From positions 25,236 to 89,235 of the forward strand of contig NZ_MDCR01000032.1 of the NCBI RefSeq assembly GCF_001723055.1: a DNA stretch of 64,000 nucleotides. Direction: 5' to 3'. Every line of letters starts with the position of its first letter. Position 1 is the first letter of the stretch. Positions 8,350 to 17,789 of this stretch are shown here, piece after piece. A program made the position numbers and the translations under genes. The notes beneath the pieces are model-generated. The model was given only the letters and a program-made list of their open reading frames with translations. It ran no database searches and was not told the origin of the DNA. The DNA comes from Streptomyces niveus. GTDB lineage: Bacteria; Actinomycetota; Actinomycetes; Streptomycetales; Streptomycetaceae.

Positions 8350-8874
8350 TCAGCTCAGGTCGTCGACCGCGTCGAAGGTGTCGCCGAAGTCCAGCCCCGG
8401 GACAGCGACGCGCGTAGAGAAGTCGTCATGGCGGTGCCCTTCGGTGATGACGAGAACCCACACCGTGACCTCGCCGGACGTGCTGTCCCGTACGCCCCAC
8501 TCCTCGGCGAGCGAGGTGATGATGTTCAGTCCCCGGCCGCCGCGCGCGGTGACCGAGGGCGTGGCGGGAACCGGCCGGGTCGGACCGCCACCGTCCGTCA
8601 CTTCGACCGTCAGCCGCCCTTCCGGGTCGACCTCCCAGGCCGCGCGTACGTCCCCGTCCCCGATCTCCGTACGGCCCAGCGGTCTGCCGTGCCGGCAGGC
8701 ATTGCTGAGCAGTTCGGAGAGGATCAGTACGGCATCGTCGACGACCGCGTCCGACAGCCCTCGGCCGCGCAGCTCCGCGCGCATCCGATGCCGCGCCTGT
8801 CCCACGCCCGCAGGGCCATGGGGAACGGCCATGCTCGACGACGTGGGCACTTCCTGTGCCACCACAAACGCCAC
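8350..8874 (-). CDS. RsbW-like ATP-binding regulator
   Basis: A 174-residue protein from the GTG at 8874, chosen because AAAGGAGG lies eight bases upstream; the frame is open further but without a ribosome site. GHKL ATPase boxes are visible: N box (ELLSNACRHG), G1-like VTDGGGPTRP, and G2 (GRGLNIITSL). Members act as anti-sigma kinases or stand-alone ATP-binding regulators in Streptomyces, which carries dozens. Its partner sigma or antagonist is not adjacent. It is a second member of this class in the window (see 1170-1673). Confidence 0.85.
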   Translation of the reverse strand: MAFVVAQEVPTSSSMAVPHGPAGVGQARHRMRAELRGRGLSDAVVDDAVLILSELLSNACRHGRPLGRTEIGDGDVRAAWEVDPEGRLTVEVTDGGGPTRPVPATPSVTARGGRGLNIITSLAEEWGVRDSTSGEVTVWVLVITEGHRHDDFSTRVAVPGLDFGDTFDAVDDLS

Positions 8875-9036
8875 CCCCGAGACCTCCTTTGCCCCACGCC
8901 ACGGTGTGAATGCCCCAATGGCCTGGACCGGAAACCGGCCAAGGGAAGGTCGGTGACGCACTCAACAGCCTCGAACACGTACCGAACGCGCCGGTGTACT
9001 CCGCGTCACCCTCTGTGCTCCCGAATCCCCGACAAG

Positions 9037-9858
9037 TCAGGCAAGGCGTCCCAGTTGGGACAGCACCTGTTTGGGGCGGTTGGTGATGATTGCCTCCACT
9101 CCGAGGCGCACGCAGAGTTCGACGTCCTCCGGTTCGTTCACCGTCCAGACGTGGACACGGTGGCCCGCTTTGTGAAGCCGTTCCACATAGCCCGGCTGGT
9201 TGCGCACGATGCGGATGCCGGGCCCGGCGATCCGGGCGCCCGCCGGCAGTCGACCGTCGCGCAGCCGGGGCGAGACGAACTGCATCAGATAGACGGTCGG
9301 CAGTTGCGGGGCCGCGTCGGCGATGCGGTGCAGCGACCGGGCCGAGAAGCTCATGATGCGTACGGGGGACGAGCCGGGCCCCTCGCCGGGCGCCGGGCCG
9401 TCGAGTCCGAAGCGCGCCAGCATGTGCAGCAGCCGCTCCTCCACCTGTCCGGCCCAGCGGGTGGGATGTTTGGTCTCGATGGCGAGCTCGATGCGCCGGT
9501 CGGTGTCGGCGACGAGCTCCAGCAGGCGCTCCAGCGTCAGTACGGAGGTGAGGGAGCGGTCCTTCCAGTCGGGGCTCTCCTCGCTGTCCATGTTCTCCAT
9601 CCACGAGCCGAAGTCGAGGGTGGCCAGATCGGCGAGCTCCAGGGCGGAGACGGCGCCGCGTCCGTTGGAGGTGCGGTTCACGCGGCGGTCGTGTACGCAC
9701 ACGAGGTGCCCGTCGGCGGTCAGCCGTACATCGCATTCCAGTGCGTCGGCGCCGTCCTCGATGGCCTTCTTGTATGCGGCCAGAGTGTGTTCAGGGGCGT
9801 CCTCGGAGGCTCCTCGGTGGGCGACGACCTGGATGCTGTGCTGCCGTGCTTGAGTCAC
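9037..9858 (-). CDS. Glycerophosphodiester phosphodiesterase (GDPD)
   Basis: A 273-residue enzyme that hydrolyses glycerophosphodiesters to glycerol-3-phosphate and an alcohol. It starts at the GTG at 9858. GDPD motifs are present: HRGASEDAPEHT near the N-terminus (catalytic His, Glu), LECDVRLTADGHLVCVHD (metal Glu/Asp and second catalytic His) and ETKHP (Glu, Lys). The TIM-barrel length fits. No signal peptide is seen, so it acts in the cytoplasm. It is separated by 270 bases from the diverging htrA-like gene. Confidence 0.93.
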   Translation of the reverse strand: MTQARQHSIQVVAHRGASEDAPEHTLAAYKKAIEDGADALECDVRLTADGHLVCVHDRRVNRTSNGRGAVSALELADLATLDFGSWMENMDSEESPDWKDRSLTSVLTLERLLELVADTDRRIELAIETKHPTRWAGQVEERLLHMLARFGLDGPAPGEGPGSSPVRIMSFSARSLHRIADAAPQLPTVYLMQFVSPRLRDGRLPAGARIAGPGIRIVRNQPGYVERLHKAGHRVHVWTVNEPEDVELCVRLGVEAIITNRPKQVLSQLGRLA

Positions 9859-10128
9859 CCCGCCATGGTGTCACCGAGACGGGGTAAGCGTGGGGCGGTG
9901 CCCGTTCCGGGACGTCCTGAGGATGCGCCCCGTTTGTCCCGTAATAAAGGATGGCGGGGAGACACACAGCTCCTGCTTACCGTGGCCTGACGTGCTGTGG
10001 GAAAAGCTGAGGGCAGCGACGTACGAGAGACGTGTACATGTCGAAGGGCATGTGCCGACACCTGAACGCGGCGGAAAACAGCGGAACTCTTGCCGAAGAC
10101 TGATGTGGAACCTGAGGAGTAAAAGACT

Positions 10129-11595
10129 GTGAGCACCGAGAACGAGGGCACAGCGGTCCCATCCGCCCCGTCCGCACCTCCCGTGCCGGTTGCCGCTCCC
10201 GAGGGCACGCCCGCGTCCGCGCAGCAGGCACCGCCGCCGTATCCGGAGCAGCCCGGCCGGGCCAGTGAGCCCGGTCAGGGATCCGAGCCCACGACGCAGC
10301 TGCCCGGGGCCGTACCGGCGTACCTCCCCGGCTCGGCGGGGCCCACCGGCTCCGCCCCGGACGCGGGATGGCCGCCGCCCCCGCCCCCGCCGTCCCAGCC
10401 TCATTACGGAGGCGGTGGCGGCGGATGGGGCGAGCCGCCCGCGTCCGGCCCGCAGCCGTCCCGTAAGCGTCCCGGTGGCCTGATGGCGGCGGTGCTCGCG
10501 GCGGCGCTGGTCGCCGGTGTGGTCGGCGGCGGGATCGGTTACTGGGCGGCGGACCGCAACAGCGACAACAGCGTCGGCGGTGGTTCGACCACGGTCTCCG
10601 CGGCCGACGCGCCCGCGCTGAAGCGTGAGGCGGGCAGTACGGCGGCGGTGGCCGGCAAGGCGCTCCCGAGCGTCGTCACCATCACGGCGCAGGCCCAGGG
10701 CGGCGACGGCGGTACGGGCACGGGCTTCATCTACGACAAGCAGGGCCACATCCTCACGAACAACCACGTCGTGGCGTCGGCCGCCGACGGCGGCGACCTG
10801 ACGGCGACGTTCTCCAACGGCAAGGAGTACGCGGCCGAGGTCGTCGGCCGCGCCGAGGGCTACGACGTCGCCGTGGTGAAGCTGAAGGACCCGCCGTCCG
10901 GGCTGAAGCCGTTGGCCCTGGGCAATTCGGACCAGGTGGCCGTCGGCGACTCGACGATCGCGATCGGCGCACCGTTCGGGCTCTCCAACACCGTCACGAC
11001 GGGCATCATCAGCGCCAAGAACCGCCCGGTGGCCTCCGGCGACGGCACGAGCGACAAGAACTCGTACATGAGCGCGCTCCAGACGGACGCCTCGATCAAC
11101 CCCGGCAACTCCGGCGGCCCGCTGCTGGACGCGCGGGGAGCGGTCATCGGGATGAACTCCGCCATCCAGCCCTCGGGCGGTGGCGGCGGCGGTGGCGGCG
11201 GGTCCCAGTCGGGCTCGATCGGCCTCGGCTTCGCCATCCCGATCAACCAGGCGAAGACGGTCGCCGCGGAGCTGATCAAGACCGGTCAGCCGGTCTATCC
11301 GGTCATCGGCGCGACGGTCTCCATGGCGGAGGGCGGCGACGGCGCGACGATCTCTGGCGACGGCGGGGGCGGCACTCCGGCGGTGACGCCGGACGGGCCG
11401 GCCGCGAAGGCGGGGCTCAAGTCGGGTGACGTGATCACGAAGTTCAACGACGTGCCGATCGACAGCGGACCGACGCTGATCAGCGAGATCTGGACGCACA
11501 AGCCGGGTGACAAGATCAAGATCACGTACACGCGTGACGGCAAGGAGTCGCAGGTCGACGTCACGCTGGGCGAGCGCAAGGGCGATACGCGGTAG
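10129..11595 (+). CDS. Membrane-anchored HtrA/DegP-type serine protease with PDZ domain
   Basis: A 488-residue protein from the GTG at 10129, with GAGGAG about ten bases upstream. Residues 1-115 are a Pro/Gly-rich cytoplasmic segment, residues about 118-142 a single membrane helix, and the protease domain follows outside. The catalytic triad is His213 (TNNHVVA), Asp246 (GYDVAVV) and Ser328 (GNSGGPL). A Gly-rich loop (about eight glycines) is inserted near residue 360, and a PDZ domain fills the C-terminus (PAAKAGLKSGDVITKFND). Family members degrade or refold damaged envelope proteins. It is single, with a strong terminator downstream. Confidence 0.95.
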   Translation: MSTENEGTAVPSAPSAPPVPVAAPEGTPASAQQAPPPYPEQPGRASEPGQGSEPTTQLPGAVPAYLPGSAGPTGSAPDAGWPPPPPPPSQPHYGGGGGGWGEPPASGPQPSRKRPGGLMAAVLAAALVAGVVGGGIGYWAADRNSDNSVGGGSTTVSAADAPALKREAGSTAAVAGKALPSVVTITAQAQGGDGGTGTGFIYDKQGHILTNNHVVASAADGGDLTATFSNGKEYAAEVVGRAEGYDVAVVKLKDPPSGLKPLALGNSDQVAVGDSTIAIGAPFGLSNTVTTGIISAKNRPVASGDGTSDKNSYMSALQTDASINPGNSGGPLLDARGAVIGMNSAIQPSGGGGGGGGGSQSGSIGLGFAIPINQAKTVAAELIKTGQPVYPVIGATVSMAEGGDGATISGDGGGGTPAVTPDGPAAKAGLKSGDVITKFNDVPIDSGPTLISEIWTHKPGDKIKITYTRDGKESQVDVTLGERKGDTR

Positions 11596-11650
11596 GCGGT
11601 GCGCCGTAGGCGGTAGGCGGTACGTGCTCAGGGCATGACGAACAGGCCTG

Positions 11651-11676
11651 ATGGGGCGCCCACTTGGGCGCCCCAT
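11651..11676 (+). terminator. Terminator after the HtrA-type gene
   Basis: An 11-bp stem (ATGGGGCGCCC at 11651-11661 with 11666-11676) closes a four-base loop. Confidence 0.85.
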
Positions 11677-11808
11677 CTCGCGTCTCTCCACGCGACAGGG
11701 GCGAAACGCTGATTTAACCGCCACAGCCGTGCCGTGAAATATGCCTCGGTCACCTTTCTCCAGATCGGACGCGATCAGTCCGTTCAGCCCGTCTGGAAGA
11801 GGTACGGC

Positions 11809-12930
11809 ATGCGAGGAATCCTGCGTCGAACCGCCTTGCTGACCGCGGTCGTCGCCCTGACCGCCGGCACGGCCACCGCCGCCGAAAGGGACAAGTCCCC
11901 GGTCAAGCGCCCGAAGGTGGCGGTCATCGGCACCGGCGGCACGATCGCCGGCGTGAGTGAGAGCCGGGTGGACTTCCAGGACTACCAGTCCGGCAAGATC
12001 CCCGTCTCCGAACTGGTCGGCGACCTCGAGCCGGAGGTGAACGGGATCGCCGACGTGTCCACCGTGCAGTTCGGCAACAGGGGCTCCGGCAGCTACTCCA
12101 TAGCCGACTTCCGCGAGTTGACCCTCGCCGTCGACAACGCCCTCCGTACGAATGACGCGGCCGTCGTCACCACCGGCACGGACACGATGGAGGAGTTCGC
12201 CTACTGGCTCGACCTCACCGTCCGCAGCGACAAGCCGGTCGTCCTGACCGGGGCGATGCGCCCATGGACCGTCCTCGGTACGGACGGCCCCGCGAACCTC
12301 TACAACGCGATCCAGCTCGCCGCTTCCCGCAAGACCACCTGCTTCGGCAGCGTCATCATGCTCAACGACGAGATCCAGGCCGCGCGCGAGGTGCGCAAGA
12401 CGGACGCGCTGCGCATGGACACCTTCAACAGCGGGGCGAGCGGGTCGCTGGGCGTGGTGGATCAGGACCGCGTACGGATCAACAGGGCGCCCGCGCGGGT
12501 GGAGAAGTGCGGCAGGTCGAGCTGGCGTACGCCGTTCGACGTCGGCAGGATCGCGGAGAAGGACCTGCCGAAGGTCGAGATCGCGTACAGCTACCAGGGC
12601 GCGGGCGGCGAGGCCGTGAAGGCGTTCGCCGACGCGGGCGCGGACGGTGTCGTCACGGCGGGCACGGGCGCGGGCGGCGTCTCGTCGTCGATGTCGGCGG
12701 CCCGCACCGACGCCACCAAGCAGGGCGTGGTGTTCGCGTCCACGACGCGTACGGGCAACGGCGCCGTCTACGACAAGGAGAGCGGCGGCGCGGTGGTCGG
12801 CGCGGCGGACCTCAGCCCGCAGAAGGCGCGCATCCTGCTGCTGCTCTCGCTGGCGAAGACGGACGATGTGCCGACGATCCGCTCGTGGTTCACGACGCTG
12901 GGGACGGCGGAGTTCACGAAGCGCGGTTAG
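11809..12930 (+). CDS. Secreted type II-like L-asparaginase
   Basis: A 373-residue enzyme converting asparagine to aspartate and ammonia. The ATG at 11809 (MRGILRRTALL) has GGAAGAGG upstream, and residues 1-25 are a signal peptide ending near TATAAE. The two active-site signatures are intact: GTGGTIAGVSES (first catalytic Thr) and TTGTDTMEEFA (second Thr with Asp). Length without signal (about 348) fits the family. Its stop codon overlaps the stop of the sigma-factor gene on the other strand (TAG at 12928-12930 with TAA at 12929-12927), so the two converge without a gap or a terminator. Confidence 0.93.
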   Translation: MRGILRRTALLTAVVALTAGTATAAERDKSPVKRPKVAVIGTGGTIAGVSESRVDFQDYQSGKIPVSELVGDLEPEVNGIADVSTVQFGNRGSGSYSIADFRELTLAVDNALRTNDAAVVTTGTDTMEEFAYWLDLTVRSDKPVVLTGAMRPWTVLGTDGPANLYNAIQLAASRKTTCFGSVIMLNDEIQAAREVRKTDALRMDTFNSGASGSLGVVDQDRVRINRAPARVEKCGRSSWRTPFDVGRIAEKDLPKVEIAYSYQGAGGEAVKAFADAGADGVVTAGTGAGGVSSSMSAARTDATKQGVVFASTTRTGNGAVYDKESGGAVVGAADLSPQKARILLLLSLAKTDDVPTIRSWFTTLGTAEFTKRG

Positions 12931-14216
12931 CTCTGCGGAGGGTTGCACGCAGCGGCACGGACAGCGGCACCGCACTGCGCGAGACGGTCGGTGAGGAAGG
13001 CGCGTTCGGCGTCGTTGTCGGCCAGCGCGAGGGCCTGCTCGTACGCGACGGCGGCGTCCGCGGGCCGCTCCAGGCGGCGCAGCAGATCGGCCTTGACGGC
13101 GGGGAGGTAGCGGTAGCCGGCGAGGCGCTCGTCCTGTTCGAGCGCCTCGACCTCGGCCAGTGCGGTCGCCGGTCCTTCGACCATGGCGACGGCGACGGCC
13201 CGGTTGAGCGCGACCACCGGTGACGACCAGATCGCCAGCAGCGCGTCGTACAGGACCAGGATCTGTTCCCAGTCGGTCTCGGCGTACGTCGGCGCGGACG
13301 CGTGCAGCGCGGCGATGGCCGCCTGGAGCGCGTACCGGCCGGGGTCGCCGCCCCGGAGTGCGCCGAGGACCAGCTCGTGCGCCTCGGCGATGGCCTCCTG
13401 GTCCCACGCCGTACGGTCCTGCTCCGCCAGCAGCGAGGGGCGCCCGTTATCGGTCGTACGGGTGGCCCGGCGGGCGTGGTTGGCGAGGAGGAGCGCCAGG
13501 AGCCCCCGTACCTCCCGTTCGTCCGGCAGGAGGCCGTGCAGCATCCGGGCCAGATCGAGCGCGCGCCCGGCGAGGTCGTCCTTGGTGACTGTGGGGCCCG
13601 CGGGCACGGTGTGGCCGGTGGTGAAGAGGAGATGGATGGTGGTGAGGACGGAGTCGAGACGCTCGGGCAGCTCGGCGGGGGTGGGCATCCGGAAGGGGAC
13701 GCGGGCCGCGACGAGCTTCTTCTTGGCGCGGGTGACGCGGGCCGCCATGGTGGGCTCGGAGACGAGGAACGCCCGTGCGATGTAGGGGGTCGGGACGCCG
13801 CAGACGAGGCGCAGGGTGAGCGCGATCTGGGCGGCGGGGGCGAGGGCGGGGTGGCAGCAGAGGAAGACGAGCCGGAGGCGGTCGTCGGGAGCTGGCACAG
13901 GCTTTGGTGCGGATTCGGGTTCGCTGTCAGGTTCCGGCTCGATCAGCAGGTGCAGCTTCGACCGGAGGGTCCTGGCGCGGCGCAGCGCGTCGAGGGCGTT
14001 GTGCCGGGCGGCGGTCGTCAGCCAGGCACCGGGCCTGTCAGGTACCCCGCCGCGCGCCCACTCGATGAGGGCGGCGGCGTACGCGTCCTGGACGCACTCC
14101 TCGGCCAGGTCGAGATCGCGCGTGACGCGCACCGTCGCGGCGAGCACGGCGGCCCACTCGCGACGGTGCGCGTCCTCGACGGCGCGGCGGACCGACGCGT
14201 CACTGCCTGATGTCAC
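12927..14216 (-). CDS. ECF sigma factor of the ECF42 type
   Basis: A 429-residue protein starting at the GTG at 14216. Region 2 lies near residues 15-85 (RDLDLAEECVQDAYAAALIEW) and region 4 near 125-175 (LCCHPALAPAAQIALTLRL, then a helix-turn-helix AFLVSEPTMAARVTRAKKKL). A C-terminal helical extension of about 230 residues is the hallmark of ECF42 factors and is thought to replace an anti-sigma factor. Genes of this class sit beside DGPF/YCII-domain proteins, and one lies 22 bases upstream. The combination supports a two-gene operon 14577 to 12927. Confidence 0.9.
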   Translation of the reverse strand: MTSGSDASVRRAVEDAHRREWAAVLAATVRVTRDLDLAEECVQDAYAAALIEWARGGVPDRPGAWLTTAARHNALDALRRARTLRSKLHLLIEPEPDSEPESAPKPVPAPDDRLRLVFLCCHPALAPAAQIALTLRLVCGVPTPYIARAFLVSEPTMAARVTRAKKKLVAARVPFRMPTPAELPERLDSVLTTIHLLFTTGHTVPAGPTVTKDDLAGRALDLARMLHGLLPDEREVRGLLALLLANHARRATRTTDNGRPSLLAEQDRTAWDQEAIAEAHELVLGALRGGDPGRYALQAAIAALHASAPTYAETDWEQILVLYDALLAIWSSPVVALNRAVAVAMVEGPATALAEVEALEQDERLAGYRYLPAVKADLLRRLERPADAAVAYEQALALADNDAERAFLTDRLAQCGAAVRAAACNPPQS

Positions 14217-14238
14217 TTGACGGCACTCGGCATCGGCA

Positions 14239-14577
14239 TCACTCGACGGCGAGCAGCGGCCGTACCTCGACGGCGCCGTCCATGATCGGGAGCAACTTGC
14301 CGACGGCGACCGCCGTTTCGAGATCCTCCGCCTCGACCACGAAGAACCCGGCGATCACTTCCTTGCTCTCGATGAACGGCCCGTCGGTGACCAGCCCGTC
14401 CTTGTGGATCGTCCGCGCGGACCGGCTGGGTTCGAGCCCCTGCTCGTGCACGACACGCACGCCCATCGCGGCGATCTGCTCACCGGCGCGCAGGTTGGCC
14501 TCCATCACGTCGGGCGGGATGTCGGCGACGCCGCCCGGGGTTTCCTTCTCGTAGATCAGAATCGCGTACTGCGGCAT
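14239..14577 (-). CDS. DGPF (YCII-related) domain protein, ECF42 partner
   Basis: A 112-residue protein starting at the ATG at 14577 behind GAGGAGGG. It shows the YCII-like ferredoxin fold sequence MPQYAILIYEKE, the characteristic TDGPFIESKEVIAGFFVVEAED segment (DGPF), and a C-terminal HPxL-like end replaced by VEVRPLLAVE. Proteins of this family are typically encoded with ECF42 sigma factors, often as regulated targets. Biochemical activity is not established. Confidence 0.9.
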   Translation of the reverse strand: MPQYAILIYEKETPGGVADIPPDVMEANLRAGEQIAAMGVRVVHEQGLEPSRSARTIHKDGLVTDGPFIESKEVIAGFFVVEAEDLETAVAVGKLLPIMDGAVEVRPLLAVE

Positions 14578-14600
14578 GACGCCCTCCTCAGGTCCGCTCT

Positions 14601-15227
14601 CTACCAGTTGCCGGTCTCCGGGCCCATGGCCCCGTACTCGACCTTGCCCGCCCTCGCATACGTACTGATGACGACACCGCTCCCGGACCTCGCGGTGTCC
14701 ACGAGCGTCAGCCCGGCCGGGACGGTCCCCCTCCCAAAGAGGCGCTTGCCGGAGCCGACGAGGACCGGGAAGACCAGCACGTGGAACTCGTCCACGAGGT
14801 CGTGCGCGATCAGCGTCTGGATCAGATCACCGCTGCCGTGGACCTGAATCTCGCCGTCGCCCTCCTGCTTGAGCCGGGCGACCGCCTCGGCGACGTCGCC
14901 TGTCAGCAGCGTCGAGTTCTGCCACGACACGGTGTCCAGTGTCCGCGAAGCGACGTACTTGCGCACGCTGTTCATCTTCGACCCGATCGGGTCGTCGGCC
15001 TCGGCGAGCGGCCAGGTGGCGGCGAAGATGTCGTACGTCTTGCGCCCGACGAGCAGCGCGTCGGCGCGCTGGACCAGGTCGGTCATCCGCTGGATGAGAT
15101 CGGGCCCGAAGTGCGGCACGGACCAGCCGCCGTGCTCGAATCCGCCGTCCCGGTCCTCGTCACTGCCACCGGGCCCCTGCATGACCCCGTCGAGGGAGAC
15201 GAATGTGGTCACCATCAGCTTTCGCAT
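14601..15227 (-). CDS. Dihydrofolate reductase-like (RibD C-terminal) protein
   Basis: A 208-residue protein from the ATG at 15227 with AAGGAA upstream. Motifs include MVTTFVSLDGVMQGPGG at the N-terminus, ADALLVGRKTYDIFAATWP and IQVHGSGDLIQTLIAHDLVDEFHVLVFPVLVGSGKRLF, typical of the RibD C-terminal/DHFR superfamily, which uses NADPH. Substrate is unknown. It lies just upstream of the DGPF and ECF42 genes on the same strand (23-base gap), so it may be in the same operon; proteins of this class are frequent in such clusters. Confidence 0.88.
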   Translation of the reverse strand: MRKLMVTTFVSLDGVMQGPGGSDEDRDGGFEHGGWSVPHFGPDLIQRMTDLVQRADALLVGRKTYDIFAATWPLAEADDPIGSKMNSVRKYVASRTLDTVSWQNSTLLTGDVAEAVARLKQEGDGEIQVHGSGDLIQTLIAHDLVDEFHVLVFPVLVGSGKRLFGRGTVPAGLTLVDTARSGSGVVISTYARAGKVEYGAMGPETGNW

Positions 15228-15410
15228 CGCGCGTTTCCTTCTCTTGTTCGTTGCCGGCGTTCCGTGCTCACTGACAACGGCGAACGGGAAGGCCCGCGAT
15301 CGACAGGACGAGGGGAATCAATATTCCGGCGCGGGCGCGGGCGCGAGGAGTACGACGCGGCCCGCCCCCGTTTCACCCGCCTGAAACACGCGTTCAGCAG
15401 AATTCGCCGT

Positions 15411-15860
15411 ATGAAGATCGAACAGGTCGCGTGGGACAACCGGGACGCCTTCGCCCTGCGCGGGCGGCAGCGGGTGGAGATCGCCGAGCGGTACGGGACC
15501 CCGGACAGTGAACCCGGCGTTCCGCCCTCGGAGGCGGACATCGCGGTCTTCTTCGTGGCGTACGAGGACGACGGGTCCGCCGTGGGCTGCGGAGGACTGC
15601 GCGCCCTCGGCGCGGGCGTCGGCGAGATCAAGCGCATGTACGTCGCGCCGGAGGTCCGGGGCACCGGCGTCGCGGCGCGCGTCCTGGTCGCGCTGGAGGA
15701 GTGGGCGCGTGAGCGGGGATGGTCACGTCTCCGGCTGGAGACGGGAGATGCCCAGCCCGACGCGGTCCGCTTCTACACACGCTCCGGCTACGGACCGATC
15801 CCGCGCTTCGGTCACTACGCGGACTCGGACAATTCGCTGTGCTTCGAACGGCTGCTGTAG
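15411..15860 (+). CDS. GNAT N-acetyltransferase
   Basis: A 149-residue protein from the ATG at 15411. It carries the GNAT acetyl-CoA binding core: IKRMYVAPEVRGTGVAARVL (motif A, R/Q-x-x-G-x-G/A variant) and LETGDAQPDAVRFYTRSGYGPIPRFG (motif B with Tyr). Substrate unknown. No clear ribosome site precedes the ATG. It diverges from the DHFR-like gene. Confidence 0.88.
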   Translation: MKIEQVAWDNRDAFALRGRQRVEIAERYGTPDSEPGVPPSEADIAVFFVAYEDDGSAVGCGGLRALGAGVGEIKRMYVAPEVRGTGVAARVLVALEEWARERGWSRLRLETGDAQPDAVRFYTRSGYGPIPRFGHYADSDNSLCFERLL

Positions 15861-15887
15861 CGGACGTACGGCTCGCCTACGCCCCAC

Positions 15888-17618
15888 CTACGCCCCGCCG
15901 GACGTTCTGACTCGCGACGTCCCCTCTTTAAGATGCCGCGGCGTCGACGTGGGCTTCGTCTTCCGTACGAAGGCGGCCCGCAGCGCGTGGTACGGCGCGC
16001 CGGGGTCGAAGAACGTGCTGTGCATCTCGGCGAGTTCCCTTTCCCGGTACGTGCTCAGCGGCGCGACTGCCTCGTCCCATTCGCGCGCCGCCTTCTTCTC
16101 GCCGATGCGCCGCCGCGTCGCCGGGGCCGACGCGAGGCGCGCGGCGCGGTCGGCGACGACCGCGCCGAAGTCCTGAGGCGTGCTGTCGACGACGACGTCC
16201 ACCAGCCCGATCTCGTGCGCGCGGGCGGCTGTCACCGGCAGGGCACGACGCGTCAGGCGCTGCGCCTCCTCGTCCCCCACCCGGCGGGGCAGTGTGTACG
16301 TCCAGTACTCCGATCCGTAGAGCCCCATCAGCCGGTAGTGCGGGTTGAGTACGGCTCCGCTCCGGCACCAGACCTCGTCGGCGGCCAGGGCCAGCATGGC
16401 GCCGCCGGCCGCCGCGTTGCCGGCCAGGGCGCTCACGAGCAGCCGGTCCGTCGTGGTCAGCAGAGCCTCCACGAGGTCGTCCATGGCGTTGATGTTCTCC
16501 CAGGACTCCCGCGCGGGGTCGTCGGCCGCCTCGATGACGTTCAGATGGATGCCGTTGGAGAAGAAGTCACGGCTCCCGCCGAGCACCAGCACGGAGGTCG
16601 GCCGTGAACAGGCGGACCGGTACGCCGTGAGCAGGCGCCCACACTGCTCCGTACTCATCGCCCCGCCGGCGAAGGCGAAGGAGAGGAAGCCGACCGCGCC
16701 CGCCTCGCGGTATCGGATGTCGCTCCACGTACGCCGCCCGTCGGGCAGCTCCCAGGGAGTGTCGATCTCCGGCAGCGCCGGCAGCCGGTCCCCGAGGGCC
16801 AGTACCGCCGGCAGTTTGAACGTGGCCGGGCCGCCCTCCTTACGGCGGGGGCGCAGTTCGGGAATCCACACCGCACCGTCCACGGTCGCCCGGCAGACGG
16901 CGCCGTACCTGGTGGCGATCAGCTCGCCCGGCCGCCCACGCAGGGAGTCCTCGGCGTGGCCACCGTGCAAGTACCACTCCTCTTCGAGGAGTTCGTCCAG
17001 GACGCCGGGCTGCGAATCCGCGCCGCGCAGCTTGCGTACGACGGTCTCGGTCGGGTCCGACGCCCAGTCGACGCGTCGCAGACTCTGGTCGAAGTACGGC
17101 CGGACGCACGCCACCGCCTCCGGCTCCGTCTCCGGGGTGTCCTGCGGCCGCGGAACGTACGTCCCGGAGGCGAAGCGCTCCACGGCGAGCAGTACCGCCT
17201 CCAGGGCGGCGTCCGCGATCTCGTTGCGGTAGAGGTCGCTCTTCGCGACGGCCGGCACCGGGCACGGGACCGTGGCCCAGACGTCCCCGCCGTCCATCTC
17301 CCGCGCGGCCTGAAGGACGGTCACCCCCCAGTCGGTGGCGCCGGTGTGCACGGCCCAGTCCAAGGAGGACGGCCCGCGGTCGCCGAGCGGTCCGGGATGG
17401 ACGATCAGACAGACGTGGCTCGACCAGATGTCGGCGGGGATCGCAGTCTTGAGCATGGGCGCGACGACCAGATCGGGAGCGGTACGGCGTACGGCCTCCC
17501 GCAACGCCTCGTCACCCAGGGCCAGTTCCACGCGGACCGTGTGTCCGCGGTCCCCGAGTTCCGCGAAGACGCGCTGGGTCAGGCTGTTGAAGGCACTCGC
17601 GACCAGCAGGATGTCCAC
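15888..17618 (-). CDS. hypX: HypX/HoxX-like hydrogenase maturation protein
   Basis: A 576-residue two-domain protein from the GTG at 17618, behind AAGGGAG. The N-terminal half resembles formyltransferases (VDILLVASAFNSLTQRVF, then LIVHPGPLGDRGPSSLDWA), and the C-terminal half is a crotonase/enoyl-CoA hydratase (GGSRDFFSNGIHLN; AGNAAAGGAMLALAADEVW). This fusion is diagnostic of HypX (HoxX), which makes CO for the NiFe active site of hydrogenases assembled under aerobic conditions. No hydrogenase structural or other hyp gene lies in the window, so it is either an orphan supplying a distant hydrogenase or has a different role. It faces the GNAT gene tail to tail. Confidence 0.88.
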   Translation of the reverse strand: MDILLVASAFNSLTQRVFAELGDRGHTVRVELALGDEALREAVRRTAPDLVVAPMLKTAIPADIWSSHVCLIVHPGPLGDRGPSSLDWAVHTGATDWGVTVLQAAREMDGGDVWATVPCPVPAVAKSDLYRNEIADAALEAVLLAVERFASGTYVPRPQDTPETEPEAVACVRPYFDQSLRRVDWASDPTETVVRKLRGADSQPGVLDELLEEEWYLHGGHAEDSLRGRPGELIATRYGAVCRATVDGAVWIPELRPRRKEGGPATFKLPAVLALGDRLPALPEIDTPWELPDGRRTWSDIRYREAGAVGFLSFAFAGGAMSTEQCGRLLTAYRSACSRPTSVLVLGGSRDFFSNGIHLNVIEAADDPARESWENINAMDDLVEALLTTTDRLLVSALAGNAAAGGAMLALAADEVWCRSGAVLNPHYRLMGLYGSEYWTYTLPRRVGDEEAQRLTRRALPVTAARAHEIGLVDVVVDSTPQDFGAVVADRAARLASAPATRRRIGEKKAAREWDEAVAPLSTYRERELAEMHSTFFDPGAPYHALRAAFVRKTKPTSTPRHLKEGTSRVRTSGGA

Positions 17619-17789
17619 GGCAATCTCCCTTTGCGCCGCCCCCGGGCCGACCGGCCGCCGGCCACGGCCGATCATGACCCACCGTCGTCGGCGGAGCCGG
17701 TAAGCCCCGCCCGGAGGGCCGCGGTCCGGATCGAATTACGGCCGTGTGCCGGGCGCGCGGCACAGGTTCGTGCGGGATCGGGACGCGAG

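Noticed and set aside
9871..13407. A 1178-codon open frame on the minus strand
   Set aside because: It lies opposite two well-supported genes (HtrA-type protease, asparaginase); it is Arg-rich and without any domain, as expected for a GC-rich shadow frame.
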